In this document: positions 1-11,900 of the stretch, in pieces
Numbering within the stretch: position 1 is the stretch's first letter
Layout of the letters: each line of letters starts with the position of its first letter
Assembly: GCA_000497125.2 (NCBI GenBank)
Contig: CM035317.1
Location: 1,204,001 to 1,268,000, forward strand
Origin: Spironucleus salmonicida
Lineage: Eukaryota > Fornicata > Diplomonadida > Hexamitidae
Reading direction: 5' to 3'
Length of the DNA: 64,000 bases
Made by a program: the position numbers and the translations under genes
The notes under the pieces: generated by a model
Databases searched by the model: none
The model's input: the letters and a program-made list of their open reading frames with translations, nothing else
Told to the model about the DNA's origin: nothing

Positions 1-1395
1 TGCAGAATTCTCAAATTATTCTCTGGCTTTCTCTATGACGTCCAGCGCGATCTCTCGATACAGTAAATATGCTTCAAATACGCTCCCGTTGTGTAAATTT
101 TCAGGAAAGCACTCCAAATCGCGATCGGAAAACTTTTTAGCTCTTTCTGTCTCTAGAAACTCACGGAAGCATGCAATCATTCGTTCTAAGTCTCCTTCCA
201 AATCTGTCGAGAACAGGGTTTGCTAGACCGTCAAAACGCCATATTTTGCCCCATTACGGTTCTTTTAAGCGCCTCCAATTTGCGCAAAAAACATCGTTAC
301 AAAATCGCTCAGAAACGCGCTTCCACAAACTTGAACACAGGTGAAAGGAAGGAAGAATGCTATGTTCTCGTTGCTCAAGTTTATTGGAAAACCGATTATT
401 TAGGCTAGAAACTGAGTAAAGTGGCTCAAAAAATCATCAATGCTTTTACTGCTTTCCTTTTCTTTCTGTAGTCGCTAAACGCAGAAATCGATGTAGTTAA
501 GGGCAGAATTACGAATTTTTAGAATCTCAAAAAGCTCTTTTTGGGCGTCTTCAGCTTCTTTTGGTAGCAAAATTTTGCGTGAAAACAGCACGCTCTATTA
601 TACAAAAAATAGTGCGTTTTGATAGTTTGCAGGTGCGAAAAATAGAGCAAAATTTTTTTAAATTTCAAAAATTACTGGACGCAAAATAGAGTACTAGATA
701 GCCTCTTAGCTAATGTGTTGCTTGAAGGAGCTCGCTGGAAGATTATCCCAAGCGGTGCGCATGGTCTAAAATATGGTTTCTAGGGCTTTTTGTGTAGTTT
801 AGAACTTATTTTTTTGAATAAGTTTTGAAAGAAGCGGGATTGTAAAATTGGTACTAATTAATTATATTAGCTCAGGTTTGAAATTTTCTGTTAAAATTGA
901 AAACTATTGTAAGTTTATAGCTAATAAATCTTGATTTGCCAAAAGTGCTTAATTCAAGATTTATCTGCGGATTTAACTGGCAATTTCAACTGTTTCCGAG
1001 TCTAATACGTTCGTTAAAAGTTGCTCTCCGGAACGAATTCGTAAAGAATTCGTAATTTACAACTTAGTTAGAGTCAGTTTCTCGATTTTTTCAGAGATTT
1101 CGGTTTTAGTGGCCGTTAAAATAGAAAGAGAATTTTCGTACTATTATGTGGCTTTGGAGATATTTGAAATTATAATATTAATCTTGTCAAACACTGCACC
1201 TAAGGTTATTGATGCGGTTTTGCATGCAATAACTGCATTTAAAGCAGTTTCTGAAGAGTTTTGAGCCTAAGGTTTGATTTATGACTAGATTAAATTTAAA
1301 TGTGTTTTAAGAGCATCTAATTAATCGTTTCCTATTGACTATAAAAAGTTAGCCGGAGAGAACGTCGGAGATGATAAGTTTGATAGATTTATCAT
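1..1395 (-). CDS. Vps53-like CATCHR tethering subunit (3' end outside window)
   Basis: With TAR read as Gln the frame is open from ATG at 1395 to the left edge, giving 465 residues with no stop, so the C-terminus is missing. Residues about 20-130 form a long N-terminal helical coiled coil. They end in a stretch (EISEKIEKLTLTKLQITNSL) whose spacing resembles the block of Vps53 that follows its SE-V-EIT motif. The rest is all-helical, as expected for the GARP/COG/exocyst class. If correct, the product is a Golgi or endosome vesicle tether. Upstream lies an AT-rich TATATATTAA-type element 20-35 nt before the ATG. A BART-like fold was considered for residues 400-465 and is weaker. The open frame is certain; the family is tentative. 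Confidence 0.5.
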
Positions 1396-2975
1396 TTTAG
1401 AGGAGTGATTTAATATATATAATAATTATATGAATTAAAAAATTAATGAACTGACAAAAGTGAAGAAAGTAATTAAATTATTTGTAGTAAATACTCATTC
1501 AATTAAAAAAATTATTACATGAATCTATAATATCATTAATTTATGATTTTTTCCGATACATATAGTGGTTGGGTGCAAAGAAAAAGTACAATATATAATT
1601 TAAAATATAGGAGGCAAAGTAAAGTTAAACTAGGCAATAGATGTTTCTAATGATGGATACTTAAATATGAAACACACCTAAACCATATCCTAAAAGCTAT
1701 TAAACTTTATCCTGCCTTATCATTTACTATTTTAGAATAAGTAGTGTATATTCAAAATTCGTATGTACAAATTTTATTAATAATTTTCAGAAAACTTTAG
1801 AAATAGCACGGGTTAGTACTTATTTAGCTATAATATTTTCTCTATTTACTATAGAAAAAGATGATGGAATATTTCTAATACTGAAATAAATCTGTATCTT
1901 TTTATTATAATTTTCATCATTATATTATGTTGACTAGATTCTTTTAATAGGACTGTCTTCTATATATTTGACATCAGAATTGAAAGATGAACGTTGGTGG
2001 TTTGAATTCACTCAAGATCTACTTTGATAATCTAAAGATATTAAAATTTCAATAACTTATAAAATTTTATGGTATTATTAGATTAACGTTAATATGAAAT
2101 ACCTGTAAATTCCATATTTCAAATTGTATAAGTTGGAAGATTTTACAATTTTCTGATATATTATTATATTTACTTGATATTACTGTTATTGGTTAGCAAA
2201 ATATAACATATTATATTGGTGAACTTAATTGTTTTAAGCTGAATAATACTTATATTAACAAAAATTGTGGTTATAATTATTTTATAGTGTAAAAATCATT
2301 TTAAATTTTTACTAATTTGAATGGATCCCCTAGAGTATACACATTATTATATATAATATTATCAAGATAAAGTGTCATTAGTATTTTACAATTTTAAGAT
2401 AGAATTGTTATTAAAATGTTAAGTAAACTAAATTTAAATAATTAACGTAATGATTCATATTTTCTATATAAAACAGACAATCGTTTTGTATCTCTCTATT
2501 TTACAATAATTATAGTTAAAACTTAAATATAATATACGAGGAATTTGAATTACGGCACTTGTTTTGCAAACATCAAAATTATAAGATATCAATATAAGAA
2601 TTATTAATGGAAAACAGTTTAATAATACATAAAAATTACTTTAGTAGATTTTGTCTTTGCTAATCTAGAATAAAGGAAATATAAAATGCTACAATTAATT
2701 ACCTGTATATTAAATATCTCTATCAGATTATTTAATTAGGAATAATATGTTACTATTACAATACTGCTGACGTATTAGCCTAATATTTATTGAAAAATAT
2801 ATACTCTAAATACATTAACATTGCTTATATGAATTACAAAAACAAAGTAATCCTGCATACACATTAGAAGGGTAAAACTGTACAGCATGATATTATTATT
2901 TAACTTAAAATTATAGAATCTTATTATCATAGTTAAAGTATTAATTAAAATTTATACGAATAACTAAATTTATAT
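1396..2975. other. AT-rich intergenic region, 1.6 kb
   Basis: The longest gene-free stretch in the window. TGA and TCA triplets are frequent on both strands, so no frame stays open long even with TAR = Gln. It contains A/T runs and TATA-like strings. I see no tRNA, repeat array or recognisable RNA gene. Confidence 0.6.
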
Positions 2976-2978
2976 TCA

Positions 2979-5900
2979 TCACTCCTGGCTTGCTAACATT
3001 TCAGCTTGTTCTACTCCCTCGCTAACATACATATCATAAACATTCTGACCTACACTTACGCTATTTTCGTCTAAAATCATTCCGTATTCTGTACTTTCAT
3101 CCATTTAAGCCTATGTACCGTCTTCCAAACCAAGTTCACACTCTTATTTAATAGGTGCAAATGCATTTTAGTTAACCTTTTTGAACTTAGTGATTGCTTA
3201 GACATTTTGCTGTGTTGGAGACATAATTCGTTACTTTCTTTACTAAGGAACAGCACTTAAGCTTGAAAAATCACTTGCCATAACATGATCATTTTCACCT
3301 TACATGATTCTCTCTTCAAACTCCAGATCAAACTGCTCTTTCTTGCTTTAGAAAGCTGGTTCATCAAATTACACGTTAGAAATATCACTAATACCAGAGT
3401 GTTTCTTATAATTATTAATAGTATACTCTTTCACCCCAGATTATTTAAACGCCTTTGGAATATTTAATTTTGTCTGAATTTCTACAGCTTTAATATCTGC
3501 ATAAGAGATTTATGAGTTAGCCTACATTGTTTAAATTGGAGCATCATTTTCATTAGTTATTACACTTTTCCTACTAATAGTTTACTGTTATTGCACATTA
3601 TAGTTGTCTGTTACTTCAGAAATACTCTTTTTTACTTTTTCAATTTTTGAAATATTGTATTCATCCTAGCTTTCCATTTCAATTCTCGTACTTTTCTAAA
3701 TCTCCTAAATTTCAAAATTAAATGTACTCTGACTGCTCTCGTTACTTATTTCATCAATATGAATTGTGTGTATACTTTACTATTTTTTGGCCAATTATGA
3801 ATAAATTTATGAAGATGGTTCTGTTTTTGGGGCTCTTGGAATTTACAAATTTGCTATTTAAATCTCATTTTCAATTCGTTTTTGTATACCTTTTGCCTCA
3901 CTTTTAGCAAACTCTTAAATTACTTCATAATTAATACTTTTTGCAAAGTTTGTAGCAATATGCACTGCATTTTATAGGTTTTCGTTTTTAATAACAGTAC
4001 AAACCTACGTCTCTATTTCCTTTTCAATTTCATTTGAAATTGGTGAAATTGGTTGCTTTAAGACAGTTTCTTCAAATAAACTTGAAGTTTCACTGTCATT
4101 TTTAGTTTAATTTAGTTATTGACATCCACTGCTGTACATATTTGCTGCAAATTTACTTCTAGGAGAAGATACTTTAATCAAAATTTATTATTCTGTTTCT
4201 TCTCGTAGCTCTTGTTTAATATAATTCTACAGAATGTGTTTTAATTCTTATTATTGTATAGCATCTGTATTTTATTAGATATTTTGAGTTGGATGAAGTG
4301 GGATTGAAATAGGCATTATGTTATTTGGATTTTCTAATTTTTCATAAGTATCAATTACTTAGAATTCAGTTTCTTTAAATTTATTCTATTAAATTATTGG
4401 GTAGCTGACGCGTTATTATTATTTAGAATGTTTTTATGTCTATTTAATTGGCGATTATGCAACTGGTGAGTTGTCAAACGAGAAATTTTCTTCTTACAAT
4501 TTTGCTATAATTTACTATACTGGTGTATTGGAAGAATGGTGACCTGTTTATTAGTAATTATTCATGAATAATTAGTCTTTGTTTTATTCAATTGCTTAAT
4601 TGTAGAGTTACTAATTTTACTAGTCAAAATCGCTATCAACAATGCATTCACCTTCATAAATTAGGTCAGTATTCTCTGCTTATTAACCACTGGTAGTTTC
4701 ATCGTTCAAAAACTCATTTGAAATATTATTTTATTATTGATTTTCCTCACCTTATTCAACAAAATCACTTCTAAGTTTATGTGAAGGTAAAAATTACAGA
4801 TCTTCAGAGTTGCAGTCAATTAATGGGGAACATATACTAGCTTTAGGAGAATTTAATTTTGGATGTGTGTAAATTTTCTATGATGGACTTTTGGGAGGTT
4901 CTATTATATTAAGTTCCATGAATAGTTATTATGTCTCAACGTTGTTAATGATTTCATCTTCAATAACCATTTTATTAGGCTAAATAATAGTTGTATGTGT
5001 TGGTATTCTACTGTCAATGGAGTTCGAATGTTAAAATTCTTGTTCTTATTGCTTCAGTTCCTATAATATAGTTAACATTTATTATTCATTTGTATTTTCA
5101 GTATGACAGTTAATTTCCTATATTTCATCTTAATGATTTTACCTAAGATTTTAGTTCCATTAAGTTTTTTATTCTATATCAGTAGTTTGCTAAATTTCTT
5201 AAATTATTTTCTTTGGAGTCTAAAGTTTTCTAGATGCTTTATTCAAAGATCTATCAACTGCTTCTTCTGGAGTAATTCTTAATTACTCAGGTATGGGTTA
5301 ATCTGAATGTGGAATGTTTAATTTATCTTTACTGGTTACTAATTCGTTAGACTTAGGGGAAGATTTCTTAGAGCTCATTTACGTCACTTTTTTATTATTT
5401 TCATCTACTATTTTGTCATTAATTTCCTAATTTATCATTTACTGTTTTTCCTATATAATATTAAATTATTTACTAACCTTCTCATCTTAAAACTGTGAAA
5501 GTTAGGAAATCTATTACTCTAGATCAAATGATTTATCTAAAGAATCCACATTTTTATTTGATTGTTGATTAGTTGACTAAGTAGATCGTAATTTTTGGAT
5601 TTCTTTCTAAAAATCAAAATTAACATTATTGACTGCCTGTTACTACCTTAAGATTTCAGCATTAGTTTATTCTACATGTTATTCCTTTTATTAGTGTTCT
5701 TTAACAACACGTAATTTAATGTCATCTAATCTCATACTGTGTTCTAAATCTAAAAACCTAATATTTCTATCTTCAAAGTAAATACCAGATTATGAAATTG
5801 ACTACTACATTTTTTCGCTGCGCTCTGCAGCCTTTTCAATATCCTAAATTTGTGATTCTAACTAATCTTTTTAATCTTTCCCAAAAAACTCTAGTTCATA

Positions 5901-6179
5901 CTTGAATTATTTTGCTTTCATTTCTTTGTTGATATTGAGAATTTCAGTTTGTATTTCTTTAACAGATCTTTTAGGTCCATCAGGTCTTAATTATTTAGGC
6001 TCAGTGACCTGTTCTTCTTCATCCATTGGTGCAATAATAGATGTTGACTATAATACTTCACTAAGGCGAAGAGATAGTAAATCATTTTGTTCTTTAAGTT
6101 AATGACGCTTATCAAAAACTTGATGATTAAGATTTGTGACATCTTAAGCTTACTTGAAGTGAGTTTTATAGATTGACAT
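2979..6179 (-). CDS. Gln-rich coiled-coil protein, 1066 aa
   Basis: A single frame runs from ATG at 6179 to TGA at 2979-2981 (1067 codons); a second TGA follows at once at 2976-2978 (GAG TGA TGA). Residues about 1-260 are charged heptad-rich coiled coil (EVLQST, KEIQTEIL, EKAAERSEKMQQ). The remainder is low-complexity, rich in Gln, Asn, Ser, Glu and Ile, with many Gln written TAA or TAG. No catalytic motif or membrane segment is visible. It could be a cytoskeletal or centrosomal scaffold, but that is a guess from composition only. Very AT-rich relative to the metabolic genes in the window. I do not recognise a family. Confidence 0.85.
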
Positions 6180-6299
6180 AAAAAATTCGGAATGGTATAA
6201 TATAAATGGTACTTTGTATAATATATTATATATGCTGCTAATTTTTAATAATTCTATATTATCATATGTTCATAATATGCACGTATGAAAATACACACC

Positions 6300-6482
6300 T
6301 CATTGATTAAGTTAATTTTCAGACTATTAATTCATATTAAAACTCTTCATTTTAGCTATTTATTCATCTTTTTTTAAGGTTTATAATTATTATTCTAAAA
6401 ACTTTTCTCTAAAATCATTTAGTTCTAATAGCGCTATTTTAGATTTTATTTCATTCTCAAATTCAACACTAACTTACATCAT
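6300..6482 (-). CDS. Small hypothetical coiled-coil protein, 60 aa
   Basis: ATG at 6482 to TGA at 6300-6302. The product is helical and charged (FENEIKSKIALLELNDFREK). The same frame is open further upstream to an in-frame TGA at about 6570, and upstream of that to an ATG at 6659. A longer product would therefore need read-through, selenocysteine or a sequencing error. A short true gene, the tail of a decayed gene, or chance are all possible. No family recognised. Confidence 0.35.
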
Positions 6483-7058
6483 AAATTCTTATCTTCCCTC
6501 TAAATGTGTTATTTTTAAAATACTGTCAGTAAAAATTTTGCGATGTTTTTTCTGCCCAAATCTATCACTTTTTCAGTGAAAATTATATTTACTCAGTTCT
6601 AGATAGGTTAAAAAACTACTACTATGATTGCCTTACTATAGGAGATATAAAAAAATCATAAATAAATTATAATGATAGTCGGATGGCATTGGAATGACAT
6701 TATTTTAATATCAAATTACATATTTAATTGAATTGTAGAACTGTTTAAAAGATATCACTTAATAATTATATGGTAATTATTATGATTTAGAAAATGTTGA
6801 AACCTATGATTCCCTACTCTAGCTGTGTTAGATATATGCCTTTAGGGAGTAAGCTGTCTCCAAAAGTATCATTCAAATCTTAAGATTTTTAATATGAAAG
6901 CATTTAAATTCAAAAGAATAACTCACATAAAATCTATAATTAAGATTTGCTTAAATGGATTTCTAATCCAGAGAAATAAAGACTAATAGAGATATAATAT
7001 ATAAGGCAGCTTGATATTAATTTTTCAACTTCTGATGAAGATTAAGATTTATGATTAA
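6483..7058. other. Intergenic region with possible upstream remnant
   Basis: AT-rich. The first part (6483-6659) is in frame with the small gene at 6300 but is interrupted by one TGA. The remainder has frequent TGA/TCA and no recognised RNA gene. A GC-richer island at 6800-6870 has no clear fold that I can support. Confidence 0.4.
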
Positions 7059-7481
7059 TCAAACAAATATTAGTATTAACACTAATACTAAGAAAAATGA
7101 GAATATCTTAATCATCAATTATTGCTATTATTTTAAATTCTCATATTTATTTGTAATTAATGCTACTTGAAGTTCTAGATCAGATATATGAATCTAATTT
7201 AATGAGATTTGTTTGCTTAAAAGTGTGCTAGAGGTATTAGCGCTATTAGAAGACAATGTAAATGACGGTTATTTTTTGAATAAATTATATAATTTTTATT
7301 TTTCTGACGCTGTTTCAGATATGTTATCATCCACAAATCCTAATAAAGAATTAAGATTCATTAAATTCTAATTATTCTTACTAGAGTCCTATAATTATTT
7401 TTTATAACTCTACTTTTATGAATTTTCTAGATATGCAAGGTCAAACATTTTTAGTAATCTATCGGTGGTCTCAGTAGGCAT
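7059..7481 (-). CDS. Tail-anchored membrane protein, 140 aa
   Basis: ATG at 7481 to TGA at 7059-7061. A polar, Ser/Asn/Gln-rich head of about 115 residues includes a helical segment (ISDLELQVALITNKYENLKQ) directly before a C-terminal hydrophobic helix (IFSFFLVLVLILIFV) that ends the protein. The order of helix, then membrane anchor at the very C-terminus, is the layout of SNAREs and other tail-anchored proteins. The SNARE motif itself is too weak to claim. The protein would face the cytosol on an internal membrane. It lies just downstream of the tRNA gene on the same strand. Confidence 0.65.
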
Positions 7482-7592
7482 TTTATTTATTGTCGATACT
7501 TAAATATCCTTATAAAATAACTTACATATTCCAAATTCCAAAAACGTATTTCCTTATATTAATTTTTCTTATATTATGTATTCATTAAAACT

Positions 7593-7665
7593 AGCCAACG
7601 TCGGGAGTTGAACCCAAGACCTCAGCATTACAAGTGCTGCGCTCTACCAACTAAGCTACGCTGGC
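7593..7665 (-). tRNA. tRNA-Thr (anticodon TGT)
   Basis: The 73-nt cloverleaf fits throughout. The acceptor GCCAGCG pairs with CGTTGGC, with one G-T. The D arm contains TAGCTTAGTTGG. The anticodon stem CAGCA/TGCTG encloses loop CTTGTAA, giving anticodon TGT for ACA codons. The T arm TTGGG-TTCAACT-CCCGA is intact. CCA is not encoded and there is no intron. It sits alone between protein genes. Confidence 0.95.
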
Positions 7666-7758
7666 CATGATAATTTAATAATTAATACTCAATACCGATT
7701 AATTCCAATTAAACATATCAATTCACATATTTCCTAACACTTATTCCAAACATAAAAA

Positions 7759-8751
7759 ATGAAAAACCTATCTGCTGATTTTGATTATTTGCTCACACAA
7801 ACATTCCGCCATCTAAAGCATCAAATTAAGAAGACACAGCTGTTTTTCTACGATCCATCGGCACCATTTGCAGTACCTGATGTCCCAAAATCGCCAATTT
7901 TTTAACTTTAGCCCCTGCTCGACAATGCGGAGATCTCGATAATAGAATTTCAAAAAACTATCTTAGAGATAAATAACAAGCTGAACCTGTTGAAAATCGA
8001 CCAGAAGTATATAAACCACAAAACAAATTCGGTTGAACAACATTCGTAAATTCACAAAAAACAACTCTCTGAAATCGACCATTTAGCAATGTAAAATTAG
8101 CAGCTTTTAGATCTAAAAAATGAAAATTATCGCACGAAACAGCTTTTTCCGCTGCCAAAAATCTAAAAAACTGAAGTACAACACAAGGACGTTTAGCGGC
8201 TCTAGATGCTTTTAAACGGCTTGTAAGAGTAGTTTACGAACCAAAGGATGGAAATTAACGCATTAAATGACGGGATTTTTGAGAAGCAAACGGAGCTGCA
8301 GTATCTGAAATTAGAGCTTGAGGAGCTTGAGGAGGAGGAAAGGAAGGTAGTTGTTAGGCCTGAAATCGAAAAATGCATTTAGTGTGTAGAAGTTGTTCCT
8401 CAGGAAGCTCAAACCAAGTAAATTCGGCACCCAAGTCCAACTAAATTTACACCGTTGAGCAAGAGCAAAAAGTATTTGACATTCGACTAAATCAAAAAAG
8501 AGGATATTCAGCTGGTGTAGAAGAAGATAATTTAACTGGGGATGTGAGTAAAAAAATCACTTTTTGACAGATTTGTATATTTCTAGGTAGCAGTCAATCT
8601 CTTATAGAAGGGAGTTAAGTGCTTGATTTACAGAAACTTGCCTAAAAGAGCGTGTCTGCAGCTTGTAACGTCTATAGTTAGTGTTGCAGAGGGTGATGAA
8701 ACTTTGTTTCTTTTTGTTAAAAAGGAGTTTTTTGGAATAATTTTAAGGTGA
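7759..8751 (+). CDS. Coiled-coil protein with a 27-nt intron, 321 aa
   Basis: Exon 1 runs from ATG at 7759 to 8543, exon 2 from 8571 to TGA at 8749-8751. Unspliced, the frame ends at TGA 8545-8547 after 262 residues. The region after that stop keeps a coding-like frame (VNLLQKGVKCLIYRNLPKRA) that joins exactly if the GT...AG segment 8544-8570 is removed. The protein has an N-terminal globular part, then a long coiled coil (EKQTELQYLKLELEELEEEE), then the spliced C-terminal tail. No family recognised. The shorter unspliced product is the alternative. Confidence 0.6.
8544..8570 (+). other. Candidate 27-nt spliceosomal intron
   Basis: It starts GTGAGTAAAA and ends CACTTTTTGACAG. The length is 27, so removal shifts the frame and bypasses the TGA at 8545-8547, extending the product by about 59 codons. 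The 3' end resembles those of two other candidates in this window (16884-16908 and 23341-23397), all with ACTT shortly before a terminal CAG. Fused branch point and acceptor sequences are known in Giardia and Trichomonas; the match here is inferred. Confidence 0.5.
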
Positions 8752-8989
8752 GATTTATGGCAGTTTATGTTTACTGATAGAGTTTTTTGTTTGTTATATA
8801 TAACAGGCCATAATTGTGCAGTTTTGCTGTTTATTATAAGTGGAATAAGAAGGTAAAAGCTAAGGTAAACACATTCTGAGTATATTTACTTTATTGCATA
8901 TACTATAAAGTACCTACTATTTATTGAAAACAGTGACTTGTTAAGTTTAGGTATTAAATATATAAATATTAAGATAATAATTGGTCAAA

Positions 8990-11900
8990 ATGGGTTGCGG
9001 TAATAATATGAAAAAGTTTGTTCCTGAATTGGAAAAGGAGGCAAGTGAAGAATAATAGTAAGATACTACATTAAGTACACTTGATTAAGTTTAACCTCAA
9101 GCAGTATAATTAAAATCTAAACCTAAATAAATCGATGCACTATATTAATAGCGATTAAGAGATTTTAAGCGTATTTCTTATTAAAATTAAAAGTTATACA
9201 GTTCTATAGATACAGATAAAAAATTTAAGGTTACCCCATCTGATATTAATAGATATTTTATTTCAATTAATGTAATGTTTGCACTATCATTAATATAAAG
9301 GTTCTTAGAGTTAACTGGATTTGACTCATATGGTCCTATAGAATTTTAATTTTTAATTACCGCTATTGATTATTTCAATAAATATACTAAGTTTTTATTA
9401 ATTATTGCTGATAATTCTGCTGTACGGACACCTAGGATTAAATAGATCATACAAAAAGGACCTGGAACAATGAGTATGATAGATTAACTTTTAGATAATA
9501 ATACTACAAATTTGTAACTACTGTCTTTATCAAAAGGTTTAGAAGATAAAGCCCCAGAATTTGATGATTTAATAAAGTAATTTTCAAAATTACATGAATA
9601 TCAGTAAATATAATTTATGAATATAGACATTAATGAAAATCTATATCTTAATATAGAATAGATATATGATTTTCTAGCTTAATAAGGATATAAAGGTAAA
9701 GACCATGATGTAAATATTTAATTCTATATTAAGTGTCCTACATATATTACACCATAAGATTTTTAAGGAATACTTAGCTCACCTAATTTCCCGATTAGAA
9801 ATCAGTAGTCATTGGAAGTTATACCATAAATAGAGAATCTTTAAAACTTAATTTAATAATTTAATGCATTAAGTCATGAGGAATAAGTTCTTTTTATGGA
9901 AGTTGATACACTTGACGAATTTTATGTGTTACCGATTTACGTATATAAGTATTTTATTACCAAACTTTAAAAGGACATGCATTTAAAGATAAAAACATTC
10001 TTCAGTTCTTTAACTTAAATTAGAGGAGATATTGATGGTTCTATAAGTAATCCTATAGGTCCGTTGGAATTTATATAGTTAGTTATTAAATTTAATAATA
10101 TTATTAATGTAGAGCTTAAAAAAGATTCACATCATTAAAAATTAGACGAATTTATCCCAGAATTTGATAGTTAAAAGGCAAAGAAATCAAACGACCTTGT
10201 GACGCTGCTCAAGGAATTTGGGAGACTGTCCGAGCAAATGCAGGAGATATTCGAAAAGATCGATCTCAACGAGGATTTCCTCCTATCACCAATTAACCTT
10301 TTCAATTGGATGAGGCAGAACGGTCTCGAGATGAAATTAGCCGAATACAATGGCTTCATCACCAAGTAGAGCCTTAACTCCGCTGGCCAGATCCGCCCGT
10401 CGGAGTTCGCGCAGATTCTAACTAAATTTGCGAACATGATACCGAATGTAAAGCTAACATCTCAGAAGACAGCCAAGCTCCAATAGTTTGCAGACGACTT
10501 CAGTGCCAACAAATCAAAGAAGAGCAACGACTTTGCAGTGCTGCTAAAGGAATTCGGTGCGCTTTCCCCAATGGTCTAAACAATCTTTGAAACTATAGAC
10601 GATAGGGAAGAATTCCTCATAGCCCCCCTTAGTCTGTATAACTGGATGAAGTCTAATGGTCTGAAGATGAAGCTAGGAGAGTACAACATGTACATTGACA
10701 AAAAGAACCTTAATGTAAACAACCAGATCCGTCCCAGCGAGTTCGTTGAAATTCTTTATACCTTCCAAAAAGAGCTAGTCAAAGTCAACCTTCCTCCTCT
10801 CGTTGAAGAATCAAAACTTAACGATATGGCTTTGATGATTGGTGGAGAAAGAATGCGGAAATCAAACGACCTTGCGACGCTGCTCAAGGAATTTGGGAGA
10901 CTGTCCGAGCAAATGCAGGAGATATTCGAAAAGATCGATCTCAACGAGGATTTCCTCCTATCACCAATTAACCTTTTCAATTGGATGAGGCAGAACGGTC
11001 TCGAGATGAAATTAGCCGAATACAATGGCTTCATCACCAAGTAGAGCCTTAACTCCGCTGGCCAGATCCGCCCGTCGGAGTTCGCGCAGATTCTAACTAA
11101 ATTTGCGAACATGATACCGAATGTAAAGCTAACATCTCAGAAGACAGCCAAGCTCCAATAGTTTGCAGACGACTTCAGTGCCAACAAATCAAAGAAGAGC
11201 AACGACTTTGCAGTGCTGCTAAAGGAATTCGGTGCGCTTTCCCCAATGGTCTAAACAATCTTTGAAACTATAGACGATAGGGAAGAATTCCTCATAGCCC
11301 CCCTTAGTCTGTATAACTGGATGAAGTCTAATGGTCTGAAGATGAAGCTAGGAGAGTACAACATGTACATTGACAAAAAGAACCTTAATGTAAACAACCA
11401 GATCCGTCCCAGCGAGTTCGTTGAAATTCTTTATACCTTCCAAAAAGAGCTAGTCAAAGTCAACCTTCCTCCTCTCGTTGAAGAATCAAAACTTAACGAT
11501 ATGGCTTTGATGATTGGTGGAGAAAGAATGCGGAAATCAAACGACCTTGCGACGCTGCTCAAGGAATTTGGGAGACTGTCCGAGCAAATGCAGGAGATAT
11601 TCGAAAAGATCGATCTCAACGAGGATTTCCTCCTATCACCAATTAACCTTTTCAATTGGATGAGGCAGAACGGTCTCGAGATGAAATTAACCGAATACAA
11701 TGGCTTCATCACCAAGTAGAGCCTTAACTCCGCTGGCCAGATCCGCCCGTCGGAGTTCGCGCAGATTCTAACTAAATTTGCGAACATGATACCGAATGTA
11801 AAGCTAACATCTCAGAAGACAGCCAAGCTCCAATAGTTTGCAGACGACTTCAGTGCCAACAAATCAAAGAAGAGCAACGACTTTGCAGTGCTGCTAAAGG

